Assembly: GCA_016584495.1 (NCBI GenBank)
Contig: WAID01000003.1
Location: forward strand, 1,178,001 to 1,242,000
Origin: Celoporthe dispersa
Taxonomy: Eukaryota > Ascomycota > Sordariomycetes > Diaporthales > Cryphonectriaceae
DNA length: 64,000 nucleotides
Reading direction: 5' to 3'
Below the pieces are notes generated by a model that was not told the DNA's origin, searched no databases, and saw nothing but the letters and a program-made list of their open reading frames with translations. How positions within the stretch are numbered: the stretch's first letter is position 1; each line of letters starts with the position of its first letter. Both the position numbers and the translations under genes were made by a program. Positions 46,762-59,104 of this stretch are shown one piece after another.

Positions 46762-48462
46762 TCATCCTGTCGCGGCCGTCTGGCTCTTGGCCCCCAGGGC
46801 ACCCAACAGCCAGTCCCGGAGGTCTCTGTCGGCCCAGGCGCAGAGGTGCCTGAGCACCGCAATCAGCTGGTAGACCCCCAGGACGGACCGGGTGCTCCCG
46901 ATCGCCGCCGGGTACTCGAGAAGCCGCAGCCGTGGCGCGCCGGACGTGATCCCGCTGTCGACGAGGAAGTAGAGCCTCCAGGTCTCGCCGACGGCCGTGA
47001 TCCCCAGCTGCGTGATGCACCGCGCGGAGGGGCCCGTCTTCAGGTGCCAGTCCATCAGGGGAATCATCCTCGCGCGCCAGGCGGCCATCCACACGGCCAA
47101 CCTCACGTCGGCATCCCCCACCCCGGCACGGTCCGTCTTGGTCTCGATCGATATTGCGGCGGGGCATAGCCGTACAGGGTCGTGTAGGGTCTGGTTCATG
47201 CTGTTGTTGCCAAATGGGCAGTACTCGGTGGGTATGAAGAGGGCGGAGTCGATGGCGCCCAGGAGGGCCAGGTCCGGCACCAGGTTGATGCTGTAGTCGA
47301 CCATCTTGTCCCCGACCGGGGTCGACTCGGAGCTGATCCCGGGGCCCTCGGCGTACTGCCCCACAGACGCAGCCGCGTCCCAGAAATATATGCCGTCCCT
47401 GGCCGCAGCTGTGGCCGCGAAGGTAGATGCAAACTCTGGGATCATACGCTGGATCAGGCGGGCGGAGGTTCTGTATATCTCCCACAGTCAGAACGGCCCC
47501 GGTCATTTAATTTTTTTGTTTTGTTTTTCTTTCTTTCTTTCCGTCGGGGAGGCCTCTCAAGAGGCCACTTCGTCAGTAGAGAGAGAGAGAGAGAGCGAAA
47601 CTCACACGTCTCTGCACTTGACCCTGTTCTCGCACGGCCGCAGGGCTAACTTCAGCAGCGGGGCGTTTACGCTATCGTTCCATGAGAGCTCCGAGAAGCC
47701 GTACCGGATAGCCTTCTCGGTAGCCCTTGTGATGTTCAGAATGTCTTCAAAGTCGCGGAGAGCCTGGTCGCGCCCCACCAGCGACACGTAGGGGCTCTCG
47801 AACATGCGGTCCGCGAGGCCGTCACCGCAGCTCCTGCGGAAGGTCGGGTCATCCTGGAGGGGCGAGGTATGTCTGGGTCAGCCGGCGGTAGGGGTGTCAA
47901 CAACAACAAACACCGGGGGATTACCATACCCTCAGCTCCGCCGGCAGGATCCTCTCCCTCCACAAGATATCATTCAGTCGGGGCTGCAGGCTTGCTACGT
48001 CCTGGGGCATGTCCAGTGCGTTTTCGCTGGCCGTGCCAAGGGCGATGGGCTCGGCAAAGGGTCGACGTCTACAGTCCTAGCGGCGGACTCGGGGTGCCCT
48101 ACAGAGCCGCTGCCTGCGGACGGGGAGCACGTCGAGAGGGCCGGGACCGCAGCCGTGGCCGCGTAGTTGTCGCTGCCGCAGACCGTCTGGCTGCTGCTGA
48201 GCGCTGTTGGCCTCAGGGGGGGCGGCATCACCATCGCGAGCGGCGGCAGTGTCGCAGTGATGGCGGACCTCTCCATAAATTCGGGTGCGTTTGCGGATGG
48301 AGGAGGCCTCTGCGCGCTGCGAGCCGGACCGCCTGCATGAGCTGAGGGATCCAGCCTGTCGCCCTCGCCATCCTCCTTGATGCCATCGAGCCAGTTCTTG
48401 ATGGCCCGGAGCCCAGGGTCTGTCTGCTCTCGTTCGCCGGGTGTGGGAGGTAGCGACGCCAT
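46762..48462 (-). CDS. Fungal PD-(D/E)XK nuclease-like domain protein
   Basis: Resembles the fungal family annotated as PD-(D/E)XK nuclease-like, found in lineage-variable copies in Sordariomycetes; no member's role is known to me. Exons are 48462-47930, 47853-47606 and 47470-46762; introns are GTATGG...CTCCAG (77) and GTGAGT...TATACAG (135, branch CTGAC). The N-terminus has RAIKNWLDGI, then a low-complexity Pro/Ser linker, MPQDVASLQPRLNDILWRER, ALRDFEDILNITRATEK, FSELSWNDSVNAPLLKLAL, a middle Asp (MVDYSINLVPD), and CPAAISIETK, whose Glu-x-Lys fits the last part of the PD-(D/E)XK active site. A base seems missing at GGG 48059-48061, where the frame changes from TVDVDP to FAEPIALGTASENALD. With one base added, 1491 nt encode 496 residues. 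Absence of the whole active-site set cannot be excluded. Confidence 0.7.
47578..47596. repeat. (GA)n run in a nuclease-like gene intron
   Basis: A short GA run just inside intron 2 of the PD-(D/E)XK gene; on the transcribed strand it is a CT tract next to the donor site. Confidence 0.8.
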
Positions 48463-49951
48463 GGGACCTGAAGCTGAGCCGGACCTCCTTCGTGCTGGAC
48501 AGTCGGGCGCGATGAGTAGATATCCAGAGGAACAAGATTCTCGCCCGCGTGCTGGGCTGCTGTGCTTAATATAATCAAAAGTACCGCTGGTGTCTCATCG
48601 TCGGGCCAATTCCCGTCCCGCGCCTCTCGCCCAGGTGACAAGACAAAGACGCGTTTGGACTAAGTTAGTTGCTAGGATATGTTATTTCTTCTTGGGGAAA
48701 AAAGGATTTCGTTCCAGGGAAAAGAAAAGGAAAGGGCGGAAGAGGCGAAAACGGACCAAAAAATAAAAGCTAGCAGGGAATCCTCGTAAGATGGCCATAT
48801 ATCCCTTACAGACTATTGGACGTCCATGTTCAAGTACATTTTTGCTTATTCTGAGACAGTCTCTCGAACCGGGCAGGCACCAACATATCGTTGCAGCAGA
48901 GCTTCACGCAGCTGTCATGGGCTCCATAGGTTCTGCTGGGTAGGAACGTGGCAGAGCGGGTCGAGGTCGAGGTGAGCAGATGGGGATCAAGAGAAGGAAA
49001 GGCATACTAGCCAGCAAGAGAGACAAAGGTGAGCCCGATGATGGGGGCTCGTTGGGAAGGGGGACGAGAGACTTTCCAGGAAATAGTCAGTAATCAGGCG
49101 ACGGCAAGAAATGCCACTTATAATGGTAGAATGCCAGCAGCACGAACAGCACGCACCACGAAGCCGATGATTCGCCAGGTCCGGATCCGCACATGTCGTG
49201 AAGACTGCCTGAAGACACTCTAGAAAGGCGTCAAGAAGCCAGTGAGGGCTCAACAACAACAACAACAACAAGAGCATGTGAATCCTCCTCATCAACATCA
49301 GCATCAGTTAGACCATCGAGTTTCTCTGCCTGATGAGTGAACCAGGCACAGTCCAGGGCACACGCTGGATATGGGCCCCCTCAGTCTTGTCTGACCATGG
49401 CCAGTAACTGTGGTCTAGTAGGCAAAGTTGAGGAGAACATCTGAGATCCTTTGTATTGTATTGGTATAGCTAGTGACATGTCTCAGTGTCCCTCCTGCCC
49501 TGGCCAGCTCTCCCCCAGATTCCAAGTGTTAATATAACTTCTGTCGAAAGAAGGCTGGGAGTCCCCCTTCTCCACTGCTTGATTCACGTCCAAAATTCCA
49601 ATGCCTTCATTGCCATACTGCTGAACAGGATGAGGGAGAAGTCGTGTTCAGACCTTTTCTAGTCCATGACAGTGTCGGGTTGGTGCAAGCTAGCTGGTTG
49701 AGAATCGTGCAGCCCAAAATGCCAGGGAGAATACGCAACCTTTGGAAAAACAAGGGCAGGTGCATTAGTGATGTGCGTCGGGACAAGAGTCCAAGAGAGG
49801 GCAGCACATGGGGAACATGGGATGTGATATAGGCCACAGCGGGGCTAGGGCAGATTGAGCTGTGCAAGATTTAGACAGAAAAATACATACCTAGTCGTTG
49901 CCATCGTTGCCGCCGGTGCCGGTGCCACAAGCAGTCGAGCTGCTAGTGGGC
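48463..49951. other. Intergenic region without a supported gene
   Basis: Promoter of the nuclease-like gene and 3' flank of the coiled-coil membrane protein. A short (CAA)n run lies near 49252-49270. I see nothing else. Confidence 0.5.
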
Positions 49952-50704
49952 TTACCACATGTTCTTGGCCTTGAGATCGGCCTCAGCGGCGCGAGCTCGG
50001 ACGTCGGAGGCTGAGGCAGCCTTTTGGGCTTCCTCAACGGCACACTCGAGCTTGAAGTTGGCATGATCAGCATCCTTGAGCTGGACCTTCATCTTCTCGT
50101 TCTCAGTCTCAAGCTTGCGAATCTTGGCCTCGGTGTTGGGGTCGGGAATGGACTGAGCCAAGAGGGTCATGGCGTGCTCGATGCCATCCTGAACCTCGTC
50201 GTTCATAAGGTTGGTAGCCCGGAGACCGGCCATGACCTGGGACTTGATGTAAGCAAAAGTTCGGAGGTCAGACCGAATCCTGGCGGCAGCAGCAGCCTCA
50301 GCCTTCTGGTTGGGGCCTCTGAGAAGCATGACAGCAGTGGCCAGCATGGCCCAGAGCGATGCGAAGGCCAGCATGTACGAGGCATGAGTGCCATGGCCGA
50401 TGCCACGCAGCATAACATAGATGCCAAAGCCCATGATGGTGAGGTAGATGATGTGCTTGACAACATAGGCAGTGTTGTTGTTGGTGACACAGCCAACATG
50501 GAAGCCCAGGTGACCAATCTGGAATCCGATGGCGGCACCTAAGAAAGGGTTGGCCTCTTGTCAGCCATGTGTTGATTGAGAAGCAGCACTAACGGGTGTC
50601 AAGGTGGTCAAGATCTACTTACTCGGGCCCATACCACCAGCAGGCTGAACATTCTGGTTTCCAGGGCGGCCCATGCCGGGCATGTAGGCATTGGGAGCAG
50701 ACAT
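49952..50704 (-). CDS. Conserved membrane protein with coiled-coil tail
   Basis: Unnamed protein of 222 residues that looks like a widely kept Sordariomycete hypothetical; function unknown. Exons are 50704-50623 and 50538-49952; the intron is 84 bases (GTAAGT...TCTTAG) with a CTGAC branch site. The N-terminus is Gly/Pro/Asn-rich (MSAPNAYMPGMGRPG), followed by FQIGHLGFHVGCVTNNN, two membrane helices (HIIYLTIMGFGIYVMLRGIG and SYMLAFASLWAMLATAVML), a stretch RIRSDLRTFAYIKSQVMAG, and an acidic-basic coiled coil of about 70 residues. The stop TAA directly follows TGG; TG|GTAAGC at the end also matches a splice donor, so an alternative C-terminus is possible, though I see no good acceptor nearby. 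The frame is intact. Confidence 0.78.
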
Positions 50705-53537
50705 TGTGTGTGGGGACTGCAAGGAGGGATTGGAAGCTTGAAGTGTATGGGTGGGTGGTGAAGGTTTGAACTAGTTCAATGACGAGGCTGAGGGTGAATA
50801 GAGGCTCAGGACAACGTCAGCAGTAACTGGGAGCTTGTCAATGGAGACCACTGTGGACGATTGTAGATGTGAATCTTGGGGTGTGGTGTTGTGGGAGGAG
50901 AGTTGAAGAGAGGAAAGGAAAAAAGAAACCTCAGCACCAGGAACCAGGCAGACGGCAGAAGATTAAATAGTAGGAGGCAGAATGAGAAGGAAGGAGGCTA
51001 GAACTTGTCAGTACCTGCACCTTTCTGGCAGATACCAGCTGGAGACTGGAAAGCCCCCCCCCCTCCCCTCCCCTCCTTCCCCCCTTCTCTCCTCTCCCCC
51101 CAGGCTGCTCAGCTAGCTGGATGTCACTTGGAGGCAACCACGGCCCTCAGTTGGACAGTCTAGGGAAAGCACCTGGTGGCCTTCCCTCCGGCAGGTGAGA
51201 GCCTGCCTTGTCCCCAGCCCGCCCACCGAATCTAGAAGGCTAGATGAAGTCTTGTAGAGGAGGAACTACCAGCAGCCTTGCCTGTTGAAAGACATCAGAG
51301 TCCCCCTGGGTGCCCCCAGGGAAGGAAGGTCCAGGGCCATTGGGTCCACCAACCTTCTTCTCCAACTAGGCCTTGAACAGCTACCCATCGCACATTCTGT
51401 CTGCAAGTGCAACAAGGCATAACTAATGCTAAAGACAAGTCCCAGGAGCCATCTCTGTGTGTACATAGCCTGTGCTTGGGAAGCTGGTGGTCTTTACATT
51501 ATGCATCTTCTTCCCCAGGAATTGGCACAAGGTGTTCTTCCAGTCACCACAGCAGCCAGATCACTGGATCTGCCTGGGCTTATGATGATCTGATGATATG
51601 ATCCCATCACTTGAATTATTATTCTTGGACTGTCCCACTCAAACATCCTCTGGCTCCTTGCTTCCACAGCTCTTCTGAGAAAGTCCCCACCCCACCTCCT
51701 CCTCTCCTTCTTTCTCTTCCCTGGTGGAGTGAGTTCTTGCTTTCGCGCCTGGTCTAAGCAACAACACCCCGCCCCGCCCCTCCCACTTCTTTCCTACCTT
51801 TCTGCGCGTTGTCCCCCCGAAACTGAAACGTAAGAATGAACGATGGCTGTGACTGCCCTTTTCTTGTAGGCTCCCTGGGCCGAGTCAGGCGGTCCTTCTG
51901 CACCAGAAGAAGAGCATCCTGCGGGCCTTACTTAGCCTATGACATGATGAGCTCACACACGGCGGGCCGCCGTCTCTTCGTCTGGGCACTGATTTTTAGG
52001 TCCTGACATGGAAGTGTCTTTATTGATCCTCAGGTCTCGACGTGCAAGTGTTCTCTGGGCAGTACAACGGAACAGACGGTCAGGTTTGGGTGTGGTAGTA
52101 GTGATGTTGGGCTTTGGCTGTGCGGCAGGCGCGAGGCTGGGTTGGGACGTCTGACTGCAGGCAAGGCTGCACACAGGATATGTGTAGTGAATTGCTTCAG
52201 ACCGGGTTTCTCGTCGTCCCTTGTTAAAGGCCGATAAAAGCCGTTCCTCCTCCCCCTTGCCAAGGCTGTATGTGTGTGTCTCAAGTGCTAAAACCGACCT
52301 AATCCATCAGCGCGTCTGGCATGAAGACATACAGTAAAGATGGGACACTCCAGCCTCGGGGAATGCACTAATCTCTGCTACTGACCCTATGATTTGTTTT
52401 TGCCAGAGCTTGGAGTGTCATGTGTCCCGGCGCCTCTTCACCGTTTTTTCCCCTCTCTTCCTTTTCTTCTTCTCCTTTTTTTCCCCTTCCTTTTCCTGCC
52501 AACTTGTTCCCCCCACAATTGCCGGGCCGCCGGGCAGGAACTGAATAATAAATCGTAGAAAGAGTTTCGCATCTGTCTCTTTACCTGATGATCGACTTTC
52601 CCAAGGTGGGAGAGGGAGGGAGGGGATGCCCAAAAGAGAAAAAAGAAGAAAAAAAATACAGCAATCGGTACACAATAGACCAGACCTGATTGTAAAGCGG
52701 GAATTCGATTTCAGCCACCATCTATCTCATCGTGTCCTGTCTGTTCCTGTAGTAACTCGTTTTTCCACCTCATCGTACAAGGTCTAAAAAGGCGAGGGAG
52801 GGAGGGGGAGGGTAAGAAAAGCAGCTTGGGTAACTACGGTGGGGGTATAATGATGACAGCTCTGTTTCTTTTTTCTGGGAAATTGCTCGTCTCCGTCTTC
52901 TAGGGATCCCATTCGATATCAACATGCCCCACTCCTCTCTTGCCGGCATGTACGGCGCCACCTAGTCGATACTATGTGCGCGCCCTCGCGTGATGGAGGG
53001 CACGGCGCTCGACGTGGGTTGCGGGTGCGGTTGCGAGCGGGACGAGGTGGCTGAGGATGTCCTATGTCTCGGCGCGCGTGTTTGCCAGACATACATTGGC
53101 GTCGTGTTATGTGTGCGCGCGCGCTGTGTGCCCATCTCTGCTTTGTCCCGAGTGTGCCTGGCTCCTTTCCCAAATCATGATGCCCTCTCTCCATCCCGAG
53201 CATATTAAAGCCTCCTGCGCCTAACATGAAAGAGGACCGGACCTGCGCAGAGTAGAAAAAAAGAAGACAAGGAAAAAGGAAAGGAGGGGGAGAACAAAAA
53301 CACAATAGCGAAAAGAAAGAAAAAAACCAAGTCGACGACTCTCTGAGCGAGTGTGGTGGGGTATAAGATCTTTGTAGGCATGCGTATGGGGATGACTCCG
53401 AAACGAAAATGCATGCATGACGAACAGCGCTCAAGTGGAGGGAGAGGGTAGTGGAGAGGGGGAGAGGGTCGAGAGAGGGAGAGGGCGGGGAGGCACAAAA
53501 CAAAAAGGTGGGAGTTTTCTTTTCCAACAATCTCTCT
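50705..53537. other. Long intergenic region without a supported gene
   Basis: About 2.8 kb. It begins with the promoter of the coiled-coil membrane protein gene. A long C-rich/pyrimidine tract lies at 51054-51102. Pyrimidine-rich stretches also occur at 51690-51720 and 52440-52490. From about 53200 the sequence is the 3' flank of the RING gene. No frame shows a domain. Confidence 0.45.
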
Positions 53538-56500
53538 TCACCTGTCACGGTCCTCGTCCCGGTCATGAGTGTGGCCTCGCGGCGACGAGGCGAAGCTGTT
53601 GGCACCGAAGCTGTTGGAGCCGTAGCTGCTGGTGCCGAAGCTGCTGGACAGCATGCCCAGCCAGCCGTCGGGTCGGCCTGAGCGGTCGGGAACGGAGCGG
53701 GGTGGTGACGAGGTGGGGGAGAAGCCCTGCTCGAGGTCGGCGTCGTGGTGGATAAAGCGCGGGGCCGAGCCTGAGGCCTGTGCCTCCATGTCAGAATCGC
53801 TATCGTCGTCGTCATCGTCGTCGTCGTGGTAGGGTTCGTATCGTGGGCTGGACGGCGAGCCCTTAGCCAGCGACCGCACGACGTCGCCCTTACAGATCGG
53901 GCACGTGCGCCTCCGGGTGGTCAGCCAGGGGGTGCTGTAAGGGTAGGAAAAAAAAAAAAAGAAACACAAGGTTAGCCTCTCTTTCTCTCTCGTGTGTGTG
54001 TGTGTGTTCTTTGGGGGGGGACGGGGGGATCTGGAGGGGAGGAGGGAGAGGGGATCTCATTTCCTCTGGGCTTCCCCCCGTCCCACAGAGTTTTTGTTAG
54101 GACCTACATGCACTCGGCGTGGAACTCATGGCCGCACGGTAGGCTCATGACGCGGCTGACGCCGTCCACGTACTCCTCCAGGCACACGACACACTCGACC
54201 TGGCGGCCCATGTACTTCTTCCACTGGCTGGGCTTGTCGGCCGCCGTACTGGAGGGAGACCGCGACTGCCCGAGGGCGGTATCGACCCTGAGCAGATCAT
54301 CGGCATCGGGCACGCCGGTAGCGGTCCGCGAGCGAGGTCTCGGCCGGGCAGAGGAGGAGTGTGGCGGTGGTGATGCGCCCTGCAGCAGGGGGGGTGGTGG
54401 GCGACGAGGACGTGGGCGAGGGCACCCTGGTGGAGGCGTGGCTCGAAGTGGCGGCGACGGTGTGGTAGGTGCGGACGGGCAGGCGCTCGACCACGGACTT
54501 GGGTGCCCTCCAGCGGCGGCGGCGGATCTTGGCGCGCAGGATCAGCAGGGCATAGACGACGGTCAGGGTGATGAGCGGGCTGATGACCAGGACGAGGAGG
54601 GTGTCGAAGAAGGGCGCGGTGCTGCCGGTAGGCGTGATGGTCACCCACAGGCCGTCGTGGTGGGGGCTGGGCTCTGCAGGCTCGGGCTGCCTGATCAGCG
54701 GGGTGTTGATGGCCTTGACGGGTGCCGTGTTGGACCGGGCCAGGTCGTCGGCGTCGGCGTCGTCGTTGTTACTCCTGCTGTCATGGTCGTCTCCAAAGAT
54801 CCTGGACATCAGGCCGCCGCCGCCGCTGCCACCCTCCTGACTGCCGGCCCTGGCCGAGGCCTTTTGTCCCTCGCGGTGGACGGCTGGGCCACATACTGGC
54901 CGCTGCCTGGTGTGATGCTGCCTCCCTTGGGCCCGTTGACGTCCTTGAGCCTGTCGGCAGAGGAAGAGGATGCCGCCGACCCTGATCCGCCCTGGGACGG
55001 CCATGTCCCCGCGGTGTTCTTCTTGTCTGCACCGCCCAAGCTGGGGGTGTCGACCAGGTCTGGATCGCGCCAGTCCTGCACGCCGATCTGGAACCCATCC
55101 CTGCTGGTGGTGCTGCTGCTGCCACCAACCCCACTACGGCCACCACCACCACTCCTGCCACTACCACCCCTGGAGGCCTTCTCCAGGCTGCTGCGGATCA
55201 CCTTGTCCTTCTCGTCGCTCCAGTCGTCCACGAGAACCCAGTCGTGCTGACCGCTGCTGGGGGGCCTGCTGCGGTCTGCTGCGGTCTTGGCGCTGCCACC
55301 GAGGCCAAACAGGCGTGCCAGCCAGCCTGGCTGCTCCGGGGTGGCGGTCTCCTCCTCGTCCTCGCCCCCCCTAGCGGCCCAGGACTCCTTCCTGACCGCC
55401 TCTGCCTGCTGGGCCGCCGTCATGTCCTCTCCGGTGGTGGTGGTGGTGGTCGTCATCATCTTGGTCGTCTTGGCCGTCGTCTTCTTGTTGTTGTTGTTGC
55501 TGCTGCTGGCCTCTTGCGCTGATGATTTTCGGGACGACGAGGGAGGAGGAGGGGGTGGTTGTCTTCTGGTTCCTGCCGCCGCTGCCGCTGTTGCTGTTCT
55601 TGCTGCGCGCCCTGTCTGGCTGCTGCTGCTGGACCCTCAAGGTGGGGTTGCCGTGCTCGTCGGTCAGGTCCCCGACGAAGCTGCCGGGCTGCATGAGGGA
55701 GGACAGTAGGTGGGCGGTGGTGCGGGAGGTGAAGATGGCGGGGATGGTGATGTTGGAGGTGTCGCCCCGGGCAAACATCTGGATCAGGGGCCCGCCCCTT
55801 TGGTTGTCGCCGACGATGACGCCGACCGCGCCGCGCCGCTGGGCCCACTTGACCTTCTCGAGGAAGCCACAGCCGCCGCGGCTCAGGAGCACCACCTTGC
55901 CCGTGATCTCGGCGGCCTCCTGCATCGACTGTATGTCCGCGTGGCCCGACGACGTCACCGTTGTCATCTCGTAGCCGGGCGCCTTGGCCGAGAACCCCCG
56001 GTGGAGGTAGTCGTCGGTGCCGTCGTCCAGGCCCTGCTCGGCCTTCTTGTCCTCCAGCTCCTGCTCCTCCTCCTCTCTCGCCCTGGCCGCCTCTGCGCTC
56101 TCGTCCACGTCGACGGGCGGGCCCTGCGGCAGCCTGGACGCCCTCCTGGGGCGGCTGTGGTGCTGCTGCTGCTGCTGCTGGCCCCCGCCCCCGCCCCCAG
56201 CCAGCGCGGCCTTGGTCCTGGCGCTGGTGGCGGTGGCGGCGGTGGTGCCCTTGCGGCCCAGGACGGAAGCGGCGCCGTCACCGCCGGCCCAGCCCGGGAG
56301 GTCGCTGCAGCCCAGCTCGCCCTCGCCCTCGACGTCCAGCAGGGCCTCGTCCGCGAAGCCGCTGCCGATCCAGAGCTGGCCGCTCAGGCCCTTAGCCGGC
56401 AGCGGGGGCCCAAAGGCGGCAGGGCGGGCGGGGAAGAAGGTGGAGTTGTCGTCGGTGAGGGAGATGGCGGCGTTGGGCGGAAAGAGGGTGAAGGGGGTGG

Positions 56501-56666
56501 TGAAGGAGAGGAAGGAGGCGAACGAGGAGGCCTCTGACGCGGAGGCATGCGGGCGCAGGGATGTGGCCTGGGGCTGGGAGGAGCGCAGGGAGACGACGGA
56601 GCGGCAGAAGAGGAAGAGGGAGGCGGCGAAGAAGAGGACGAGGATCGCTATCCTCGGGGAGCGCAT
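53538..56666 (-). CDS. PA-TM-RING type E3 ubiquitin ligase
   Basis: Membrane-anchored RING-H2 ubiquitin ligase with a luminal protease-associated (PA) domain, a layout known from endosomal and vacuolar ligases. Exons are 56666-54108 and 53934-53538, with a 173-base intron (GTAGGT...TTACAG) inside the RING. An N-terminal signal anchor (IAILVLFFAASLFLF) starts the protein. The PA domain lies near residues 250-325 (LLSRGGCGFLEKVKWAQRRG, VIVGDNQRGG, ITIPAIFTSRTT), a membrane helix near 680-705 (LLVLVISPLITLTVVYALLIL), then RRRRW, and the RING reads CVVCLEEY, LPCGHEFHAEC, CPICKGD. An Asp-rich and Ser-rich tail follows. Three frame breaks are needed: one extra base in about 55440-55560 (simplest at the G5 run 55551-55555), one missing base at T4 54862-54865, one extra at G7 54388-54394. 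Corrected, 2955 nt encode 984 residues. Poly-Gln/Asn, Thr and Gly runs are unusually many. Confidence 0.85.
55440..55515. repeat. CAG/CAA/GAC/CAC triplet-rich tract in the RING gene
   Basis: On the coding strand, runs of CAG/CAA, GAC/GAT and CAC/ACC triplets follow each other. The tract is open in two frames, giving Gln-Asp-His runs in one and Asn-Lys-Thr runs in the other, which makes the exact place of the nearby frame change hard to fix. Confidence 0.8.
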
Positions 56667-59104
56667 CTCGAGAGGGGGTTGTGAGAGGCTGCCGCCCGCA
56701 GGCCAGCAGCTGATTGACTTATGTGATGTTGGTGGTGGGTGGTGGTCGTGGTGGTGGCTGTCGTCTTTGTCGTGATCCTATGAGAGGGAGGAGGAGGAGG
56801 AGGTGGTGGTGGTGGTTGTCGCTGTGGTTCTATGAGAGGGAGGTGGTCGTCGCCGTCGCTGTGGTTCTATGAGGGAGGTGGTCGTATTCTTATTGCCGTT
56901 ATCGTGGTGGGAGACGGTGGTGGTGGTGAGAAGAAGAGGAGAAGTTAGGGGAGGAAGATAACAAGACTGGTGATGATGTAGTCGTGTGATGGGATTCCCT
57001 CCCTCAGAGAAGAAGAAAAAACAGGCGCGCTGGGAGCCGTCTCTTCCGTCTGGGTCTGGTGGCCAGTGGAGAGAGACACGCGTAGACCATCCGCAGGCGA
57101 GGGGCCGAACAGACCAAAAACAAAGCAGCACCAACCACCACACAGCTGCTGCCACTAGACTGCAGGCACTGTGATGGAGACCCCAAACACACAGAAGGAG
57201 AGAGAGGAAAGAGAAGGGTCTGAGGAATAAAAGGGGATGGGATGGGGATGTGGTGATAGTTTAAAAAAACCAAACCAAAGCGAGTGTGGAGAGAGAGGAT
57301 GGTCGATGTACCCTTGGAGATAGAGCCAGGAGAAAGATGAGGTCGAGCCGAGATGGGGTGGTGGATGGGGACAAAAAGATGGCGCCGAGTGAATGCAGGT
57401 TTTGGGTCTCAGATCAGCGATGGCTTGCAGCAGGTCAGGTAGCAGCAGGCCTGCAGGATGGGAGGATGCCCCTGCCGGCAGCCACGCTGGTGAGCTCATG
57501 TGCTGTTGCTGGTGGGCTCAGGTGCTTGCCTGTCTGTGCATTAGCGTGTGTGTGTGCTGCTGTCCGCCCCCGCGTTCTGGCAGCTCTCCTGTCCCGCCCC
57601 CTCCCCCTGATGCGCTGACATGTGGCTGCCTCTTGGGCTGAATCCAGCAAGGCTCGCCTCTGGACAGGCCCAAATAGGGCAACACGGGATCATGGACAGG
57701 GGCTGTATGTCTCTAGTACCTGACATGTGGGAATCTCTCTCTTTGTTACTGTCTTCTTTTTTTTTATTTTTTAATATCTGTTGTATCTGGTCAGGAGATC
57801 ATCCCCTAAGGTGTGTGTGTGTGCCTGTGAGCGGGCACATGCAGGGTCCCTCTGGCATTCTGAGATGGAGTGTGTGACCACAACAGGCAACCAGAGCCTC
57901 TGGCCCAGGCGAGCTGCATACTATGATCCCGCCCAAAAAAAAAAAAAAAAAGTACTCATTCCTGCGCGGTCTCAGTTGAGAATCCGACTCATCACCAGGA
58001 GGTGGGGAGCCCGAGCCCTCTGGACCAACAGCATGTCAGGGAGCACAGAAGAGGCTGGGGACTTTCTCCACCAAGAATGCTGTCACCACTGACCTCCTAT
58101 CGCTTACATAGTACACAAAGGCTCTTCTTGGGGAAGAGAATTTGGCACTGTTGTCCCCCTCCCCCTCCCCCCCTAAAAAGATATCTTCATTTCTAATTCC
58201 ACTTTCCATTTTCCAATTATTCTTTTCTCGTTTCTCTTCTCGTTTCTTTTTTTTTCTCTCTTTTCGTTCTGCGTAGCAAAAGTGCAGACCCCACCTGAAA
58301 AGACCCCTGTGGGCCTGTTAGGCTTCCCTGTGCCCGCCCTGTGGAGGAGGAGAGGAACCAACCCAACCCCCCTCTTTTCTCTCCATCTCTCTCCCCTCTG
58401 GCCTGAGCCTGAGCGGGTGCTGCCGAGAGGGTCGAGTTGGCTGGCTCGTCTCTGGCCGGTGGACTTTCATTTTCCCTCTAGGACAAAAAAAAAAAAAAAA
58501 AGTGAAAGAATGACATCTGGCAGTCGAGTTGGCCCGCCCTGGTCCTGGCACGCCCCCGCGCCCTGTGGAGAGGGGGTTTCTTTGTTGTCATGTAAAATTA
58601 CTGGTAACATATGACGATGTGCCTCAACAGAGGGAAAACGCTTTACCAAATGCAAACATCAGACATGTACATCTATCTTCCTTGTTGCTCATTCTTTTCA
58701 CATGCAGTCAAAAATCTAAAAAATGCAATATTTATGTGCTGCAGGTGGCTCATCTTCTGTGCTGATTGATGTACATGCATGGACTGGTGCACGTGTTCGA
58801 GGCTCGCCACCTGCAAAACACAACAGCGCACACAATGGAGCAGGCAAGTTGTACTTTTGGCAAGTTAAATTGTTGAGAGGCGTGTCTGTCTACGTACGCT
58901 TTGCCTCCGTTGTCCCCACGTGGGCGAGGGCCTACTTTTCTATCTTCTAGAACTGGACTGTACTTACCCAGAGGACAAGAAGTGGCCTTCTCTCTGTCCC
59001 TCTTCTATCTTTCTACTTACCTCAGCCAGCCCAGACCAAACGTGCGCGCGCGAGCATCTGTGCGTATGCATGTATACTGTATCTTGGACCCCCCCTCCCC
59101 TCTC
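56667..59104. other. Intergenic region without a supported gene
   Basis: The first 400 bases upstream of the RING gene are rich in GGT/ACC and GA repeats (56785-56930) and probably form its leader and promoter. The rest contains poly-A runs (57936-57950, 58486-58501) and a pyrimidine-rich part (58200-58265). No frame on either strand has recognisable content. Confidence 0.5.
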
